Positions 17,617 to 26,330 of a stretch of DNA of 64,000 bases are shown here, piece by piece. The DNA is from an uncultured Microbacterium sp. Its GTDB lineage: Bacteria > Actinomycetota > Actinomycetes > Actinomycetales > Microbacteriaceae. The stretch lies in contig NZ_CALBRW010000007.1 in the NCBI RefSeq assembly GCF_937927635.1, positions 72,204 through 136,203 of the forward strand. Reading direction: 5' to 3'. Both the position numbers and the translations under genes were made by a program. A model generated the notes under the pieces. The model saw nothing but the letters and a program-made list of their open reading frames with translations. It was not told the DNA's origin and did no database searches. How positions within the stretch are numbered: position 1 is the first letter of the stretch; every line of letters starts with the position of its first letter.

Positions 17617-17781
17617 TCAGCGCCGAGGGCCTCTGGGACGATCGTCGTCCTCCCAGGGGCCCTCGAACCATTCGCCCCCGCCGTCGCGCTTGCGCGGCTT
17701 GAGCAGCTGCAGCGTGAGGAGCGTGAGCGCCGCCAGGCCGATGACGATCATCACGAGGAAGAGCATGTCCTGTTGCGTCAT
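17617..17781 (-). CDS. Small membrane protein, 54 residues
   Basis: This small ORF is supported by an AAAGGA ribosome site 5-8 bp before the ATG at 17781. The product has one membrane helix (MLFLVMIVIGLAALTLLTLQ, about residues 6-25), then a basic patch LKPRKR and an acidic/Trp tail (EWFEGPWEDDDRPRGPRR). The N terminus is presumably outside or short, and the tail cytoplasmic by the positive-inside rule. I do not recognise the family. It is convergent with the sugar permease gene and divergent from the FAD oxidase gene. Confidence 0.7.
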   Translation of the reverse strand: MTQQDMLFLVMIVIGLAALTLLTLQLLKPRKRDGGGEWFEGPWEDDDRPRGPRR

Positions 17782-17807
17782 CGGGATCCTTTCTCGGGGT
17801 TCCAGCC

Positions 17808-17820
17808 TAGGCTGTGGCGG
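17808..17820 (+). promoter_or_regulatory. Putative -10 box giving a near-leaderless upstream ORF
   Basis: TAGGCT at 17808-17813 lies 7 bp before the ATG of the short upstream ORF, the spacing seen at leaderless actinobacterial transcripts. No clear -35 is visible. Confidence 0.45.
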
Positions 17821-17886
17821 ATGCCGGAAACCTCAGTGTTCTCCGGGGTGTGCGCGGGCGGATGCCGGAGCACGCTCGAGCCATGA
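17821..17886 (+). CDS. Short upstream ORF (21 codons) coupled to the FAD oxidase gene
   Basis: The ORF begins MPETSVFSG, contains two cysteines in VCAGGC, and ends in TGA at 17884-17886. That TGA overlaps the ATG (17883) of the FAD oxidase in an ATGA junction. A TAGGCT box lies exactly one near-leaderless spacing before its ATG. It may serve to deliver ribosomes to the oxidase start, or act as a regulatory leader peptide. It has no recognisable domain. The evidence is positional only. Confidence 0.45.
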   Translation: MPETSVFSGVCAGGCRSTLEP

Positions 17887-19349
17887 CCCTTCTTCCTCCT
17901 GCCGTCGAGCCAGCGCTTCTGCGCGCCATCGATGGTCTGCTGCTGCCCGATGATCCCGGTTACGACGAGGCCTGCACGCCGTGGAATCTCGCTGCGGTGC
18001 AGCATCCGCTGGCCGTCGCCGAACCCACCACGATCGCGGAAGCCGCCCGCATCGTCGCCGCCGTGACCGCGGCCGGGCATCGCATCGCCCCGCAGGCCAG
18101 CGGTCACGGCGCCATGCCGCTCGCCGAGCGAGGGCTGGAGGATGCCGTGCTGCTGCGTCTGCACCGGCTGACCGGTGTGCAGATCGACGTGGAGCACCGC
18201 ATCGCCCGCGTGCTGGGCGGCACGCTCTGGCGCGACGTGATCGACGCCGCCGCAGAGCACGGGCTGGCGGCGCTGCACGGCAGTTCGCCCGACGTGTCGG
18301 TGTCGGGGTACGCACTGGGCGGCGGACTGTCGTTCTATGCCCGCGAGCACGGCCTGGCCGCGCACCACGTGCGGGCGCTCGAGCTGATCACGGCGACCGG
18401 TGAGGTCGTGCGCGTCACCGCCGACGAGCATCCCGATCTGTTCTGGGCGCTGCGCGGTGGCGGTGGCAGCTTCGGGGCGGTGGTCGCCATGGAGATCGAG
18501 TTGCTGCCCATCGCGGATGTGCACGCCGGATTCCTGCTGTGGGACATATCCGCGGCATCCGCTGTGCTCGCCGCGTGGCGCGACTGGACCCGCGAGCTGG
18601 ACCGCTGCGCGACCACCAGCCTGCGGCTGATGCGCTTCCCGGCCATGCCCGACCTGCCGCCGTTCCTCAGCGGCCGCGCCGTGGTCGTGACCGACGGCGC
18701 GATCCTCGCCGACGACCAGCGGGCGGCCGAACTGCTGGCGCCGCTTCGCGCGCTCGCCCCCGAGATGGACACCTTCGGGCGGATGCCGGCGGCGGGCCTC
18801 GCGCACGTGCACATGGACCCGCCGGTGCCCTCTCCGGCGGTGGGCGACCACGTCATGCTCGGCGATCTCGACGATGCCGCGCTGGCAGCGCTGATCTCGG
18901 TCGCCGGGCCGGATGCCGGTGACGCGCCGCTGTCTGTCGAGCTGCGGCACCTGGGTGGTGCAGTCGCCGAGCCGCAGGATGCCGCCGTGCCGAGCCTGGA
19001 CGGCGACTATGCGCTGTTCGTCGTGGACCTGGTGCCGGCGCCGGAGCTGAAAGCACCGGCATCCGCGCGCGTGGGCGGGGTCGCCGAGACCGTGCGCGGG
19101 TGGGCGCGCGGCGCGCCGTACCTGAACTTCCTCGATCACGTCGCCGACACCGGCGCCGCGTCGGTCGAGACAGCCGAGCGGCTGCGTCGGGTGCGGGCGG
19201 TCTATGACCCGGCAGGCACCTGGGTGGCCGCGCATCCGCTGCCGGAGATGGTGGGTGAGGATCAGGCCATGGCGAGCTCCAGTCGCGCCTTGCGATCCTC
19301 CCAATCGGGCATCACCTCTGCCAGGAGCGCGTGGAATTCCGAAGAATGA
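17883..19349 (+). CDS. FAD-binding oxidoreductase (PCMH/BBE type)
   Basis: A 488-residue oxidase of the berberine-bridge/PCMH FAD family. FAD-domain segments are TIAEAARIVAAVTAAGHRI, GTLWRDVIDAAAEHGLAALHG and VSVSGYALGGGLSFYAREHG. The terminal RVRAVYDPAGTWVAAHPLP motif is where related proteins stop. The sequence instead reads on for about 28 further residues that are antisense to the metallopeptidase gene, so its original stop was probably lost when the adjacent island arrived. The canonical covalent-FAD His/Cys are not obvious. Substrate unknown. Confidence 0.85.
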   Translation: MTLLPPAVEPALLRAIDGLLLPDDPGYDEACTPWNLAAVQHPLAVAEPTTIAEAARIVAAVTAAGHRIAPQASGHGAMPLAERGLEDAVLLRLHRLTGVQIDVEHRIARVLGGTLWRDVIDAAAEHGLAALHGSSPDVSVSGYALGGGLSFYAREHGLAAHHVRALELITATGEVVRVTADEHPDLFWALRGGGGSFGAVVAMEIELLPIADVHAGFLLWDISAASAVLAAWRDWTRELDRCATTSLRLMRFPAMPDLPPFLSGRAVVVTDGAILADDQRAAELLAPLRALAPEMDTFGRMPAAGLAHVHMDPPVPSPAVGDHVMLGDLDDAALAALISVAGPDAGDAPLSVELRHLGGAVAEPQDAAVPSLDGDYALFVVDLVPAPELKAPASARVGGVAETVRGWARGAPYLNFLDHVADTGAASVETAERLRRVRAVYDPAGTWVAAHPLPEMVGEDQAMASSSRALRSSQSGITSARSAWNSEE

Positions 19350-19978
19350 TCAGGCACGGCTCGGTGACACAGCTCATGGGTTACGACGTAGTCGATGCAA
19401 TCGATCGGGGCCTGTACAAGGGCGGGATTCAGCGTCAGTCGTCCGGACGGAGACATGGATGCCCAGCGTGTGCGCATCGTGCGCAGTTGAACGGCCGTGG
19501 GCATGTATGAATCACGCGATGGGAAGCGCGCAATACAGGCATCGAGACGTCGGGGCAGCTGGATACTCGCGTGATCGCGGTACCAGTCGGTGAGAACCAT
19601 CTCGATCGTGACCGAGTCGCTGAACCTAACACCGCTGATCATGAAGAAGCGCCCGCGTAGCTTCACGCTCGGTGGCAGGTGTGAGGAGTCCGCCTCGATT
19701 CGCAGACGATACTGGCGGCCAAGGTAGCGGTGCGTCTCGCCGGGTAGCCAGCGCCGCGGCGGGGTATGGGGGAGGAACTGCGCGAAGTACTCCTGCTGCG
19801 AGAGGACCCACCTGCCGCGCTTGCGCACGCGTTTGCTGATCTCCTCGTCGGTAGCGTTGAGGGGGGCGATGACCTGCACCTGGGTGCTCGGCAACACGGT
19901 GATCGCGAGCGTAGAGCGCTCACGCCGCTCCACGGAGTACTCGATCGTGTGGGTTCCGTATGCGACCGCGCAGGTCAT
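19262..19978 (-). CDS. YgjP/SprT-like zinc metallopeptidase (DUF45)
   Basis: A 238-residue YgjP-type protein. The N-terminal beta-rich region (RRERSTLAITVLPSTQVQVIAP) is followed by RYLGRQYRLRIE, SMSPSGRLTLNPALVQAP, and the zinc site HELCHRAVPDHSSEFH with His201, Glu202, His205 and probably His211. Such genes often sit directly after hsdR in type I restriction loci, but their function there is unknown. The start overlaps the hsdR stop by 4 bp. It is the last gene of the island operon and runs 88 bp into the convergent oxidase gene. Confidence 0.87.
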   Translation of the reverse strand: MTCAVAYGTHTIEYSVERRERSTLAITVLPSTQVQVIAPLNATDEEISKRVRKRGRWVLSQQEYFAQFLPHTPPRRWLPGETHRYLGRQYRLRIEADSSHLPPSVKLRGRFFMISGVRFSDSVTIEMVLTDWYRDHASIQLPRRLDACIARFPSRDSYMPTAVQLRTMRTRWASMSPSGRLTLNPALVQAPIDCIDYVVTHELCHRAVPDHSSEFHALLAEVMPDWEDRKARLELAMA

Positions 19979-22900
19979 GGGAACCGGGCCCGCGCACGTG
20001 ACACGACCGCGGTCTGGATCTCGTCGGCCACGTCGGAGGGGATGGACAGGCCTCGGGTACGCTCGAGCTCGTCGAGAATGTAGTCGTCGAGGGAGTTGAG
20101 CAGCTCTGCCTGGGCATCTTCGTTCTTCCAGATGCCTACGATCAGGTGGTTGGTGATGATGTCCAGCATCCCCAGCGCAACCTCCGCGATGTCGTCCTCG
20201 CCCAGCTTCTCGCCGGAGGCTGTCGTGACCTTATCGAGATGCGCCGCGAGCAGCGTTTCGAAGAGCGAGGCCGCGTGCTCGTTATCGATGAGAGACGCGG
20301 GCAGCTTCCGTCCGCGGTCACGGGCGGCGACACGCTGCGCGAGTGCCTTCATCGATGCGAGGTAGTCGATCTCTGAGAGTCGTCGGGCCCGGTAGTCATC
20401 GATGGTGTCCTGCAGCATCTGCGAGAAGCGGGTGTAGAGTGCTGGATCCTCTTCCATGCGGTCGTGAATCGTCCGCCGGGTGGCACTGGCGATGCGATCC
20501 GCGCGTGATGCCGCGCTGACACCCGTATCGGCGACGACCGCCTCGAGCGCGGCGGGATCGTTGATATCGACGAGGCGGATGATGGTCTCGGCAGGCAGGG
20601 CCGAAACGTGATCGTCGAGCAGCTTCTGGATCTTGGGTTCGAAGTCCTGCAGGTCGATGATCTCCTGATAACGCAGCTGCACTGCCCGCCGCAGCTGAAC
20701 GAAGTGCTTCCAGTCCCGACGATACTGTGCGACGCGCTGCGCAGAGATCTGCTCTTCGAGGGCGGTGCTGGCCAGCGCCATGTGCAGACACCGTGTGAAC
20801 ACGCTGAGTCGCTCGTAGAACTCCTCGCGCTCTGCGTCGTCGGCGAGGAACTGCTCCAGCGCTTCCATGTCGGTCTTGTTCGGCACGGTGTTGAAGAGCT
20901 CCCACACGTACGACCATCGGGCGGGCAGCAGTCGAACCTGGTCGCGGATGCTGGTGACGGCGTCGGTCAGCTCCCCGTCGTCGAAACCGCTGAAGGCGGC
21001 ATAGGTCGTCAGCGCCTTGTCGAGCTCACCGAGCAAGCCTTCGTAGTCGATGATGTAGCCGAATTCCTTCTGGACGCCATTGCTGTCGGCGTCGGCGTCC
21101 TCTTCGAAGAGGCGGTTCACGCGAGCAATCGCCTGCAGCAGCGTGTGCTCGCTCAGCCTGCGGCACAGGTACAGAACGGTGTTGCGGGGTGCGTCGAATC
21201 CCGTCAGCAGCTTCGAGACGACGATCAGGATCTCCGGATCACCGCTGGACTTGAACCCCTCGACGATCTGGTCGTTGTAGGCGCTCTCGCTGCCGAAGCG
21301 GTGGATTGTCTCGTCCCAGAACTGCTGCACGAGGTCACGTGACTTAATATCGACGGCTTCGTGGTCTTCATCCTCGCCCGGTGCCGAGATGACGATCTCG
21401 CTGGAGACGTGTCCGATCTCGTCGAGCACCTGCTTGAAGCGAATGGCTGCGGCCTTGTTGGGGGCGACGAGCTGCGCCTTGAAGCCGGTGCCCTGCCAGT
21501 GCTTGCGGTAATGCTCGGAGATGTCGAACGCTTTCGCTCGGATCACCTGGCCAGCGCCTGCGAGGGCGTCCGTACGAGAGAACTTGCGTTTCAGGTCGCG
21601 CTTCTGTTCGGGTGTGAGCCCCTCGCTGATCTTGTCGAACCATCGGTCGATGACGTTCTCGCTGATGAGCTGTTCGACCATGCGCCCCTCGTAGAGCAGT
21701 GGTACCACGGCTCCGTCGGCCACGGCATCGGCGATGGTGTACTTGTGGAACAGTTCGCCGAAGGTGCCGAAGGTGTTCTTCTCGCGCTTGAGCAGGGGGG
21801 TGCCGGTGAAGGCGAGGTAGCTGGCGCGCGGCAGCATGCGACGCATGGACTTGTTGAACTGACTGCTGCCGCCGTATTTCCCGGTCTGGGTGCGATGGCC
21901 CTCGTCGACGAGCACGAAGATGTTCTGATCGTCATCGATCAACGGTTCGCCGTCCTCGGTGATCGGCGCCTGGACCGCTGAGTCGAACTTGTTGACGACC
22001 GTCGTGATGAGTGGGGCTTGCTCGTGGATGAGCTGAGCCAGGCGCCTTCCTGTTGTCGCGCGGATGGGTTCGAGCTGGCAGGAGCGGAAGGTGTCGCGGA
22101 TCTGCTTGTCGAGATCGATCCGATCGGTCACGATGACGATGCGGGGATTGCGGATGCGGGATTCGAGCGCCAGCGCTTTCCCGAGCATCACCATGGTGAG
22201 GCTCTTGCCGGAGCCCTGCGTGTGCCAGATAACCCCGCTGGGTCGCACGGCATCGGGCGCCGAGGCCGTCAGCCTGCGCATGGTGCTGGTGACGGCGAAG
22301 TACTGCTGGTGGCGTGCGACCTTGCGCACGCCTGCGTCGAAGACCGTGAAGCGGCGTACGAGGTCGAGCAGTCGCTCCGGGCGGCACAGGGCGTAGAGCA
22401 GGCGGTCCTGCTCGCTGACAGCGCGCTGTCCTGAGTCCGCGAGCTCGTCGAAGTAGACGCGGGCTGCGCTGTGGCCGTCTCCGAAGAGCGCGTTCTTCTG
22501 AGTCTCGGTCAGGGGGGTGTTCGCGGCTGCTGCGACGGCGTCGTCGGTGTCTTCCTCATCGCGCCAGGTCTGCCAGAACTTGCGGGGCGTGCCGATGGTG
22601 GCGTACCGGGCTTCCTGTCTGTTCATGGACAGCAGAAGCTGGGCGTAGTGGAAGAGCTGGGGGATGTTGTCGGCGTTCTGGTAACCGATCAGCTGGCTGC
22701 CGGCCTTCTGGACGGAGATGGCCGGCTGCTTGTTCTCGATGACGATGAAGGGGATGCCGTTGACGAAGGCGACGATGTCGCAGCGCTTCGTCGTGGTGCT
22801 GCCGGTGCGTTCGACGCTGTACTCGGCGGTCACGTGGAACGCGTTGTTCGCAGGCGTGGACCAGTCGATGTAGCGGAACGAATGGCTCTTGGTGTCGCCG

Positions 22901-23244
22901 TCGATGCTCTTGGTGATGGTGGTGCCGAGCAGCAGGGTGTCATAGACCTCCTGGTTGGTGGTCTGCATGCCCTTCTGGTGTTCGAGCGCCGGAGCGAGGT
23001 TGCGCATCGCCTCGTGGGCGTCGGCGATGTCGAAGCTGTATGTCTGGCCGCGAAAGTCCAAGCTGTTGAGCGCGAGCGTGCGCTCGACCAGAACCTCGTC
23101 GAGGATCACGTTGCGACGCCGTCCGCCGCGCATGCGCAGCGCCTCTGCAGGGGAGAGAGGCGTGAATCCGAGCCCCACGAGCATCTGCAGTGCAGGTACC
23201 TGCGACTGGAACTTCTCGCGTGGATCGAAGGTCTGCTCAGTCAT
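19975..23244 (-). CDS. hsdR: Type I restriction endonuclease subunit R
   Basis: A 1089-residue HsdR. The N-terminal PD-(D/E)xK nuclease is seen as RCDIVAFVNGIPFIVIENKQP (D156, E170, K172). The SF2 translocase follows with Walker A HTQGSGKS at 341-348, DEGH at 447-450, and motif III LAFTGTPL. A helical C-terminal region should dock on HsdM. It cleaves unmodified DNA after ATP-driven translocation when bound to M2S. GCGAGGAG lies just upstream of the ATG. It is separated from the DUF3800 gene by 127 bp that hold a candidate plus-strand small RNA. Confidence 0.96.
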   Translation of the reverse strand: MTEQTFDPREKFQSQVPALQMLVGLGFTPLSPAEALRMRGGRRRNVILDEVLVERTLALNSLDFRGQTYSFDIADAHEAMRNLAPALEHQKGMQTTNQEVYDTLLLGTTITKSIDGDTKSHSFRYIDWSTPANNAFHVTAEYSVERTGSTTTKRCDIVAFVNGIPFIVIENKQPAISVQKAGSQLIGYQNADNIPQLFHYAQLLLSMNRQEARYATIGTPRKFWQTWRDEEDTDDAVAAAANTPLTETQKNALFGDGHSAARVYFDELADSGQRAVSEQDRLLYALCRPERLLDLVRRFTVFDAGVRKVARHQQYFAVTSTMRRLTASAPDAVRPSGVIWHTQGSGKSLTMVMLGKALALESRIRNPRIVIVTDRIDLDKQIRDTFRSCQLEPIRATTGRRLAQLIHEQAPLITTVVNKFDSAVQAPITEDGEPLIDDDQNIFVLVDEGHRTQTGKYGGSSQFNKSMRRMLPRASYLAFTGTPLLKREKNTFGTFGELFHKYTIADAVADGAVVPLLYEGRMVEQLISENVIDRWFDKISEGLTPEQKRDLKRKFSRTDALAGAGQVIRAKAFDISEHYRKHWQGTGFKAQLVAPNKAAAIRFKQVLDEIGHVSSEIVISAPGEDEDHEAVDIKSRDLVQQFWDETIHRFGSESAYNDQIVEGFKSSGDPEILIVVSKLLTGFDAPRNTVLYLCRRLSEHTLLQAIARVNRLFEEDADADSNGVQKEFGYIIDYEGLLGELDKALTTYAAFSGFDDGELTDAVTSIRDQVRLLPARWSYVWELFNTVPNKTDMEALEQFLADDAEREEFYERLSVFTRCLHMALASTALEEQISAQRVAQYRRDWKHFVQLRRAVQLRYQEIIDLQDFEPKIQKLLDDHVSALPAETIIRLVDINDPAALEAVVADTGVSAASRADRIASATRRTIHDRMEEDPALYTRFSQMLQDTIDDYRARRLSEIDYLASMKALAQRVAARDRGRKLPASLIDNEHAASLFETLLAAHLDKVTTASGEKLGEDDIAEVALGMLDIITNHLIVGIWKNEDAQAELLNSLDDYILDELERTRGLSIPSDVADEIQTAVVSRARARFP

Positions 23245-23264
23245 GACGGCTCCTCGCAGTTGGC

Positions 23265-23293
23265 TTGTCGAGTGTCGGAACGGCGCGTAGGAT
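23265..23293 (+). promoter_or_regulatory. Predicted promoter of the island small RNA
   Basis: TTGTCG (23265-23270), a 17-bp spacer and TAGGAT (23288-23293) point along the plus strand, against the surrounding minus-strand genes. The expected first base is near 23300, and a Rho-independent terminator follows at 23326-23356. Confidence 0.5.
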
Positions 23294-23299
23294 GAAGTT

Positions 23300-23356
23300 G
23301 GATTGGGAATGCCCGGTCGGCAACAGGACTCGAGAGACCTCGGGTCCTTTTGTTTT
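23300..23356 (+). ncRNA. Candidate small RNA of about 57 nt in the restriction island
   Basis: A predicted promoter (23265-23293) is followed by a textbook terminator on the plus strand: GGACTCGAG and CTCGGGTCC (one G-U pair) around an AGAC loop, then TTTTGTTTT at 23348-23356. T-runs of this sort are rare in this genome. No plus-strand gene precedes it, so the terminator needs another explanation, and a short transcript antisense to the DUF3800-hsdR junction fits best. It would overlap the 5' leader of hsdR. No match to a known RNA family was recognised. Confidence 0.5.
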
Positions 23357-23371
23357 GCCTGCGTGCACAGA

Positions 23372-24121
23372 TCACGGGAACACCTTGTAGGCCTGGATCT
23401 TGGGGCGGATCAGTTCGTACGCTCGGTTGTTCTGCTCAGGCCGGAGCGCGTGGAGAGCGATCGGGCGTGCGGTGAGGTCGGCGAGCTGCAGTCCGCTGGA
23501 GTTCGCCGCCTTCTTCGTGAAGACGGGGCGGAAGTCGATGGCGCTGAAGTCGTCACTGCGCCATCCCCAGCGAACTTCGTTCGCGCAGATCCGGTGGAAC
23601 TCGCGCTCAAGATCGCGATCTTCGTTGCCGCCGCGGCTTTCGAATATGACATGCGCGGTTCGGCCGCGTTGTCCGCGCTCGATCATCATTGAACGCAGTC
23701 GTTCCATGCAGAACAGCAGCGCGATCTCATAGGAACTGATCGGCTGGGAGTATCTGCGGCAATGTCGTTGCTTGTTGATCACCGAAGCGATGACGGTGAA
23801 AGGTGCGTCTACCACGGTGGCGTTCAAGCGGTCGAAGAATGCCGATCGGATCGGCTCACTGCCCAGTAGGAAGGAGAACGGCCCACGGCTCTTACGGATG
23901 TCATTCTCATGCAGGATGACCGAGTCATGCCCCCATACGTCGAACTTCAGTGATTCGATGGCGGGGACGACCTCGTTGAAGTAGGCCACCTTCTCGAACA
24001 CGCAGAAGCTGAGCGCGAACATCGGGAACTCAGGGTCGATGGATGTCAGACTGTGGTCTCTGCTCTCATCGACGTAGACGACATAGTCGGAGTACCGCGC
24101 TTCTTGCGTGGTCGGCATCAT
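23372..24121 (-). CDS. DUF3800 domain protein
   Basis: A 249-residue DUF3800 protein, an RNase H-like fold family often found in mobile and defence loci. YVVYVDESRDHSL at the N terminus supplies the first acidic cluster. ILHENDIRKSRGPF, AHVIFESRGGNEDRDLEREF and GLQLADLTARPIALH carry the further acidic residues expected of a metal-dependent nuclease site. Activity is inferred, not demonstrated for this protein. The start overlaps the hsdS stop by 4 bp, placing it inside the restriction operon between S and R, an unusual position. Confidence 0.85.
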   Translation of the reverse strand: MMPTTQEARYSDYVVYVDESRDHSLTSIDPEFPMFALSFCVFEKVAYFNEVVPAIESLKFDVWGHDSVILHENDIRKSRGPFSFLLGSEPIRSAFFDRLNATVVDAPFTVIASVINKQRHCRRYSQPISSYEIALLFCMERLRSMMIERGQRGRTAHVIFESRGGNEDRDLEREFHRICANEVRWGWRSDDFSAIDFRPVFTKKAANSSGLQLADLTARPIALHALRPEQNNRAYELIRPKIQAYKVFP

Positions 24122-25308
24122 TCGCCACCGTCCACGTTTACGCGTACCTCACCCGTCAGGAGCTTCTGCATGAGGCCGCGCTTCTGCGTGCGAAGGAGTT
24201 CGAGCTGGCGGTCGAGCAGTGAGATCTCAGCTGAGCATGCATCGAGCATGTTGGCGATGCGGGACTGCGCCGGTAGCGAAGGTACAGCGCCGCGTATGCG
24301 GGCGAACGCGGGAAACTTCAGGTTCCACGTGTCGCTGGTGATGCCCTGGGAGTTCCGCTGAAACTCGAAGATCATGCGTTCGGACTTAATGAGATGTGCG
24401 GCGAACTGCGGCAGGATCCGCGTCCGGACGGGGGTGATCACCGTATAGGCCGGGCTCACCATGCCTTCCTCGCCAACCAAGCCTGATGCCCCTTGCCACA
24501 TGCGCATGGTGTTATAGGCGATGTCCCCCGGCAACACTGACTTGTACTTGGAACGGTCAGAGCTCGACGAGTCCTTCCTCCCCGTCTCACTGTGTCTAAC
24601 CACGCCCTGCCGCCGAGTGACGCTCAATAGCCGGGCATCGCTTCGCGCGCGATCGACTCGTTCAACGAAGACTTCACCAAGAGGCACCAGTTCGTGACTC
24701 GGCTGCTGGTCGATCAGGTGGTTGCGCCTCATCAACATGGCGGTGTTCCGGGCCAAGATCAACGACTCGAACCGCTCGATCGCGTCGTCCCAGGTGCGGA
24801 GGATCTCGGCGATCTTGCGCTGTTCGGGGAGCGGGGGGAGGTCGACTGGGAGGCGCACGAAGTCGGACCGCGAGAGATTCTTCATCGTGCTCTGCGTGCC
24901 AGTCGCCGCGAGCCGGATGCGCGAGCTCATCGATGCGTTCTGAAGCGCGTACGCGAGCCATTCGGCATCAGCACGCGTGCTGGGAGTCAACTCCCAGATC
25001 AGGTCTGACAGGTACAACCGGGGATGGTCCTGGTCGATGAAGACGGCTGCTCCGACCATCTCGGCGGAGTTCTTTCGGCCGAGGAGTACCGTATTGTGCC
25101 TCACCGGGACCTTGAGGTCGGTGACCCGCTGAGTGACGACCTTGTGCGCACTGGCGTCGAATCGCCCGCCCAGCACCGCTCCCGTGCGAAGCACTCCAGC
25201 TTCGCCTTTCTGAATCGGACGAGTCTCGCCGGGGGCGCTGAATCCTGCTTGGATTCGAGATATCGCTGAGTCGAGCGTCGATCGCGTCCACCCTTCCGGC
25301 ACGTTCAC
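24118..25308 (-). CDS. hsdS: Type I restriction-modification specificity subunit S (full length)
   Basis: A 396-residue HsdS with two target-recognition domains and two helical conserved regions. TRD1 covers about 1-150, CR1 is LPPLPEQRKIAEILRTWDDAIERF, TRD2 is about 210-335, and CR2 is PAQSRIANMLDACSAEISLLDRQ with the terminal GLMQKLLTGEVRV. It sets the bipartite DNA target of the methylase and nuclease. It overlaps RhuM upstream and DUF3800 downstream by 4 bp each. A second, half-length S protein is encoded at the head of the operon. Confidence 0.94.
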   Translation of the reverse strand: MNVPEGWTRSTLDSAISRIQAGFSAPGETRPIQKGEAGVLRTGAVLGGRFDASAHKVVTQRVTDLKVPVRHNTVLLGRKNSAEMVGAAVFIDQDHPRLYLSDLIWELTPSTRADAEWLAYALQNASMSSRIRLAATGTQSTMKNLSRSDFVRLPVDLPPLPEQRKIAEILRTWDDAIERFESLILARNTAMLMRRNHLIDQQPSHELVPLGEVFVERVDRARSDARLLSVTRRQGVVRHSETGRKDSSSSDRSKYKSVLPGDIAYNTMRMWQGASGLVGEEGMVSPAYTVITPVRTRILPQFAAHLIKSERMIFEFQRNSQGITSDTWNLKFPAFARIRGAVPSLPAQSRIANMLDACSAEISLLDRQLELLRTQKRGLMQKLLTGEVRVNVDGGE

Positions 25309-26330
25309 TTCTTGCCCTCCGCGATCCGCTCAAGTTCGGCGAAATCCGCAGCATCCGCGGCGGCAGCATCCGCCTGCTTGCGCCGCGTATCGAACTCGGC
25401 GTACCGGGTCTCGGCGAGCTTGCGCGCGACCGCCGCGCTGACCTTGCCCGCGTGGGTGAGCAGGTCGCGTCCATTGAACTGCAGAAACGCATCGAGCTTC
25501 TCGGCCCAATCTGCCATCGTCATCGTCTGGCGGCGCCTGGCTTGATCCTCGGCGTAGTCGAGGTACATGGTGACGATGCGGTTGAGCTCTTCCACCTCTT
25601 CGGCGCTCAGATAGTTCTTTCCAGTGACGACATCGCCCTTGCGCACGATCGAGCCGGCCCACGTGGTCAGACCCATGTTGGGTGCACCGGCGTCAGCGCG
25701 CGCCTTGATCAGCTCGCCGGCTGTCATACCGGTCACCGCCCAGAGCATCTTGTTCTGCACGACCTTGAAGAACGTGCGCGTCGTCTGGGCTTGAGCGTCG
25801 TAGTCGACAGCTGTCATGTACAGATCGCGCACCTTCTGGTAGAACCGCTTCTCGCTCGCGCGGATGTCGCGGATGCGCGAGAGCCACTCGTCGAAGTAGT
25901 CCCACTGCTCGGATCCCTTGAGCTTCTCGTCATCCATTGCAAAGCCCTTGACCAGGTACTCCGCAAGCACTGTCGTGGCCCAGCGGCGGAACTGCGTTCC
26001 ACGGGGAGAGCGCACGCGGTAGCCGATCGCCAGGATCATGTCGAGACTGTAATGCTCCACGTCGCGAGTGACTTCGCGGGATCCCTCGATCTGAACTATC
26101 CGGAACTTCCGGATAGTTGCCATCGACACCTCACCCTCGTCTACGATGTTCTGGATGTGCTCATTGATCGTGCGCACGTCCTTGCCGAAGAGTTCGGCGA
26201 TGGCACGCTGCGGCAGCCATGCGGTGCCGTCGAGCGCCCGAAGCTGCAGGTGCACCAGCCCGTCGTCGGTCGTGTAGAGAACGATCTCTCCGCCGGCGTC
26301 CGGCGATCCGATAGCAGCGGGGTCAGACAC
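25305..26330 (-). CDS. RhuM family protein
   Basis: A 341-residue RhuM (virulence RhuM/YdhD-like) protein. An N-terminal winged-helix-like region (DGTAWLPQRAIAELFGKDVRTINEHIQNIVDEGE) comes first, then LDMILAIGYRVRSPRGTQFRRWATTVLAEYLVKGF (the KilA-N/Bro-like RhuM core), and a helical C terminus. RhuM genes are commonly found inside type I restriction operons between hsdM and hsdS, as here, with unknown function. The DNA-binding look of the N terminus makes it a candidate autoregulator of the operon promoter. It overlaps hsdM by 8 bp and hsdS by 4 bp. Confidence 0.88.
   Translation of the reverse strand: MSDPAAIGSPDAGGEIVLYTTDDGLVHLQLRALDGTAWLPQRAIAELFGKDVRTINEHIQNIVDEGEVSMATIRKFRIVQIEGSREVTRDVEHYSLDMILAIGYRVRSPRGTQFRRWATTVLAEYLVKGFAMDDEKLKGSEQWDYFDEWLSRIRDIRASEKRFYQKVRDLYMTAVDYDAQAQTTRTFFKVVQNKMLWAVTGMTAGELIKARADAGAPNMGLTTWAGSIVRKGDVVTGKNYLSAEEVEELNRIVTMYLDYAEDQARRRQTMTMADWAEKLDAFLQFNGRDLLTHAGKVSAAVARKLAETRYAEFDTRRKQADAAAADAADFAELERIAEGKK

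Noticed and set aside
23291..23389. A 32-codon plus-strand ORF (MKLDWECPVG...) inside the hsdR-DUF3800 gap
   Set aside because: No ribosome site, and it reads through the predicted terminator. The small RNA explanation is stronger.
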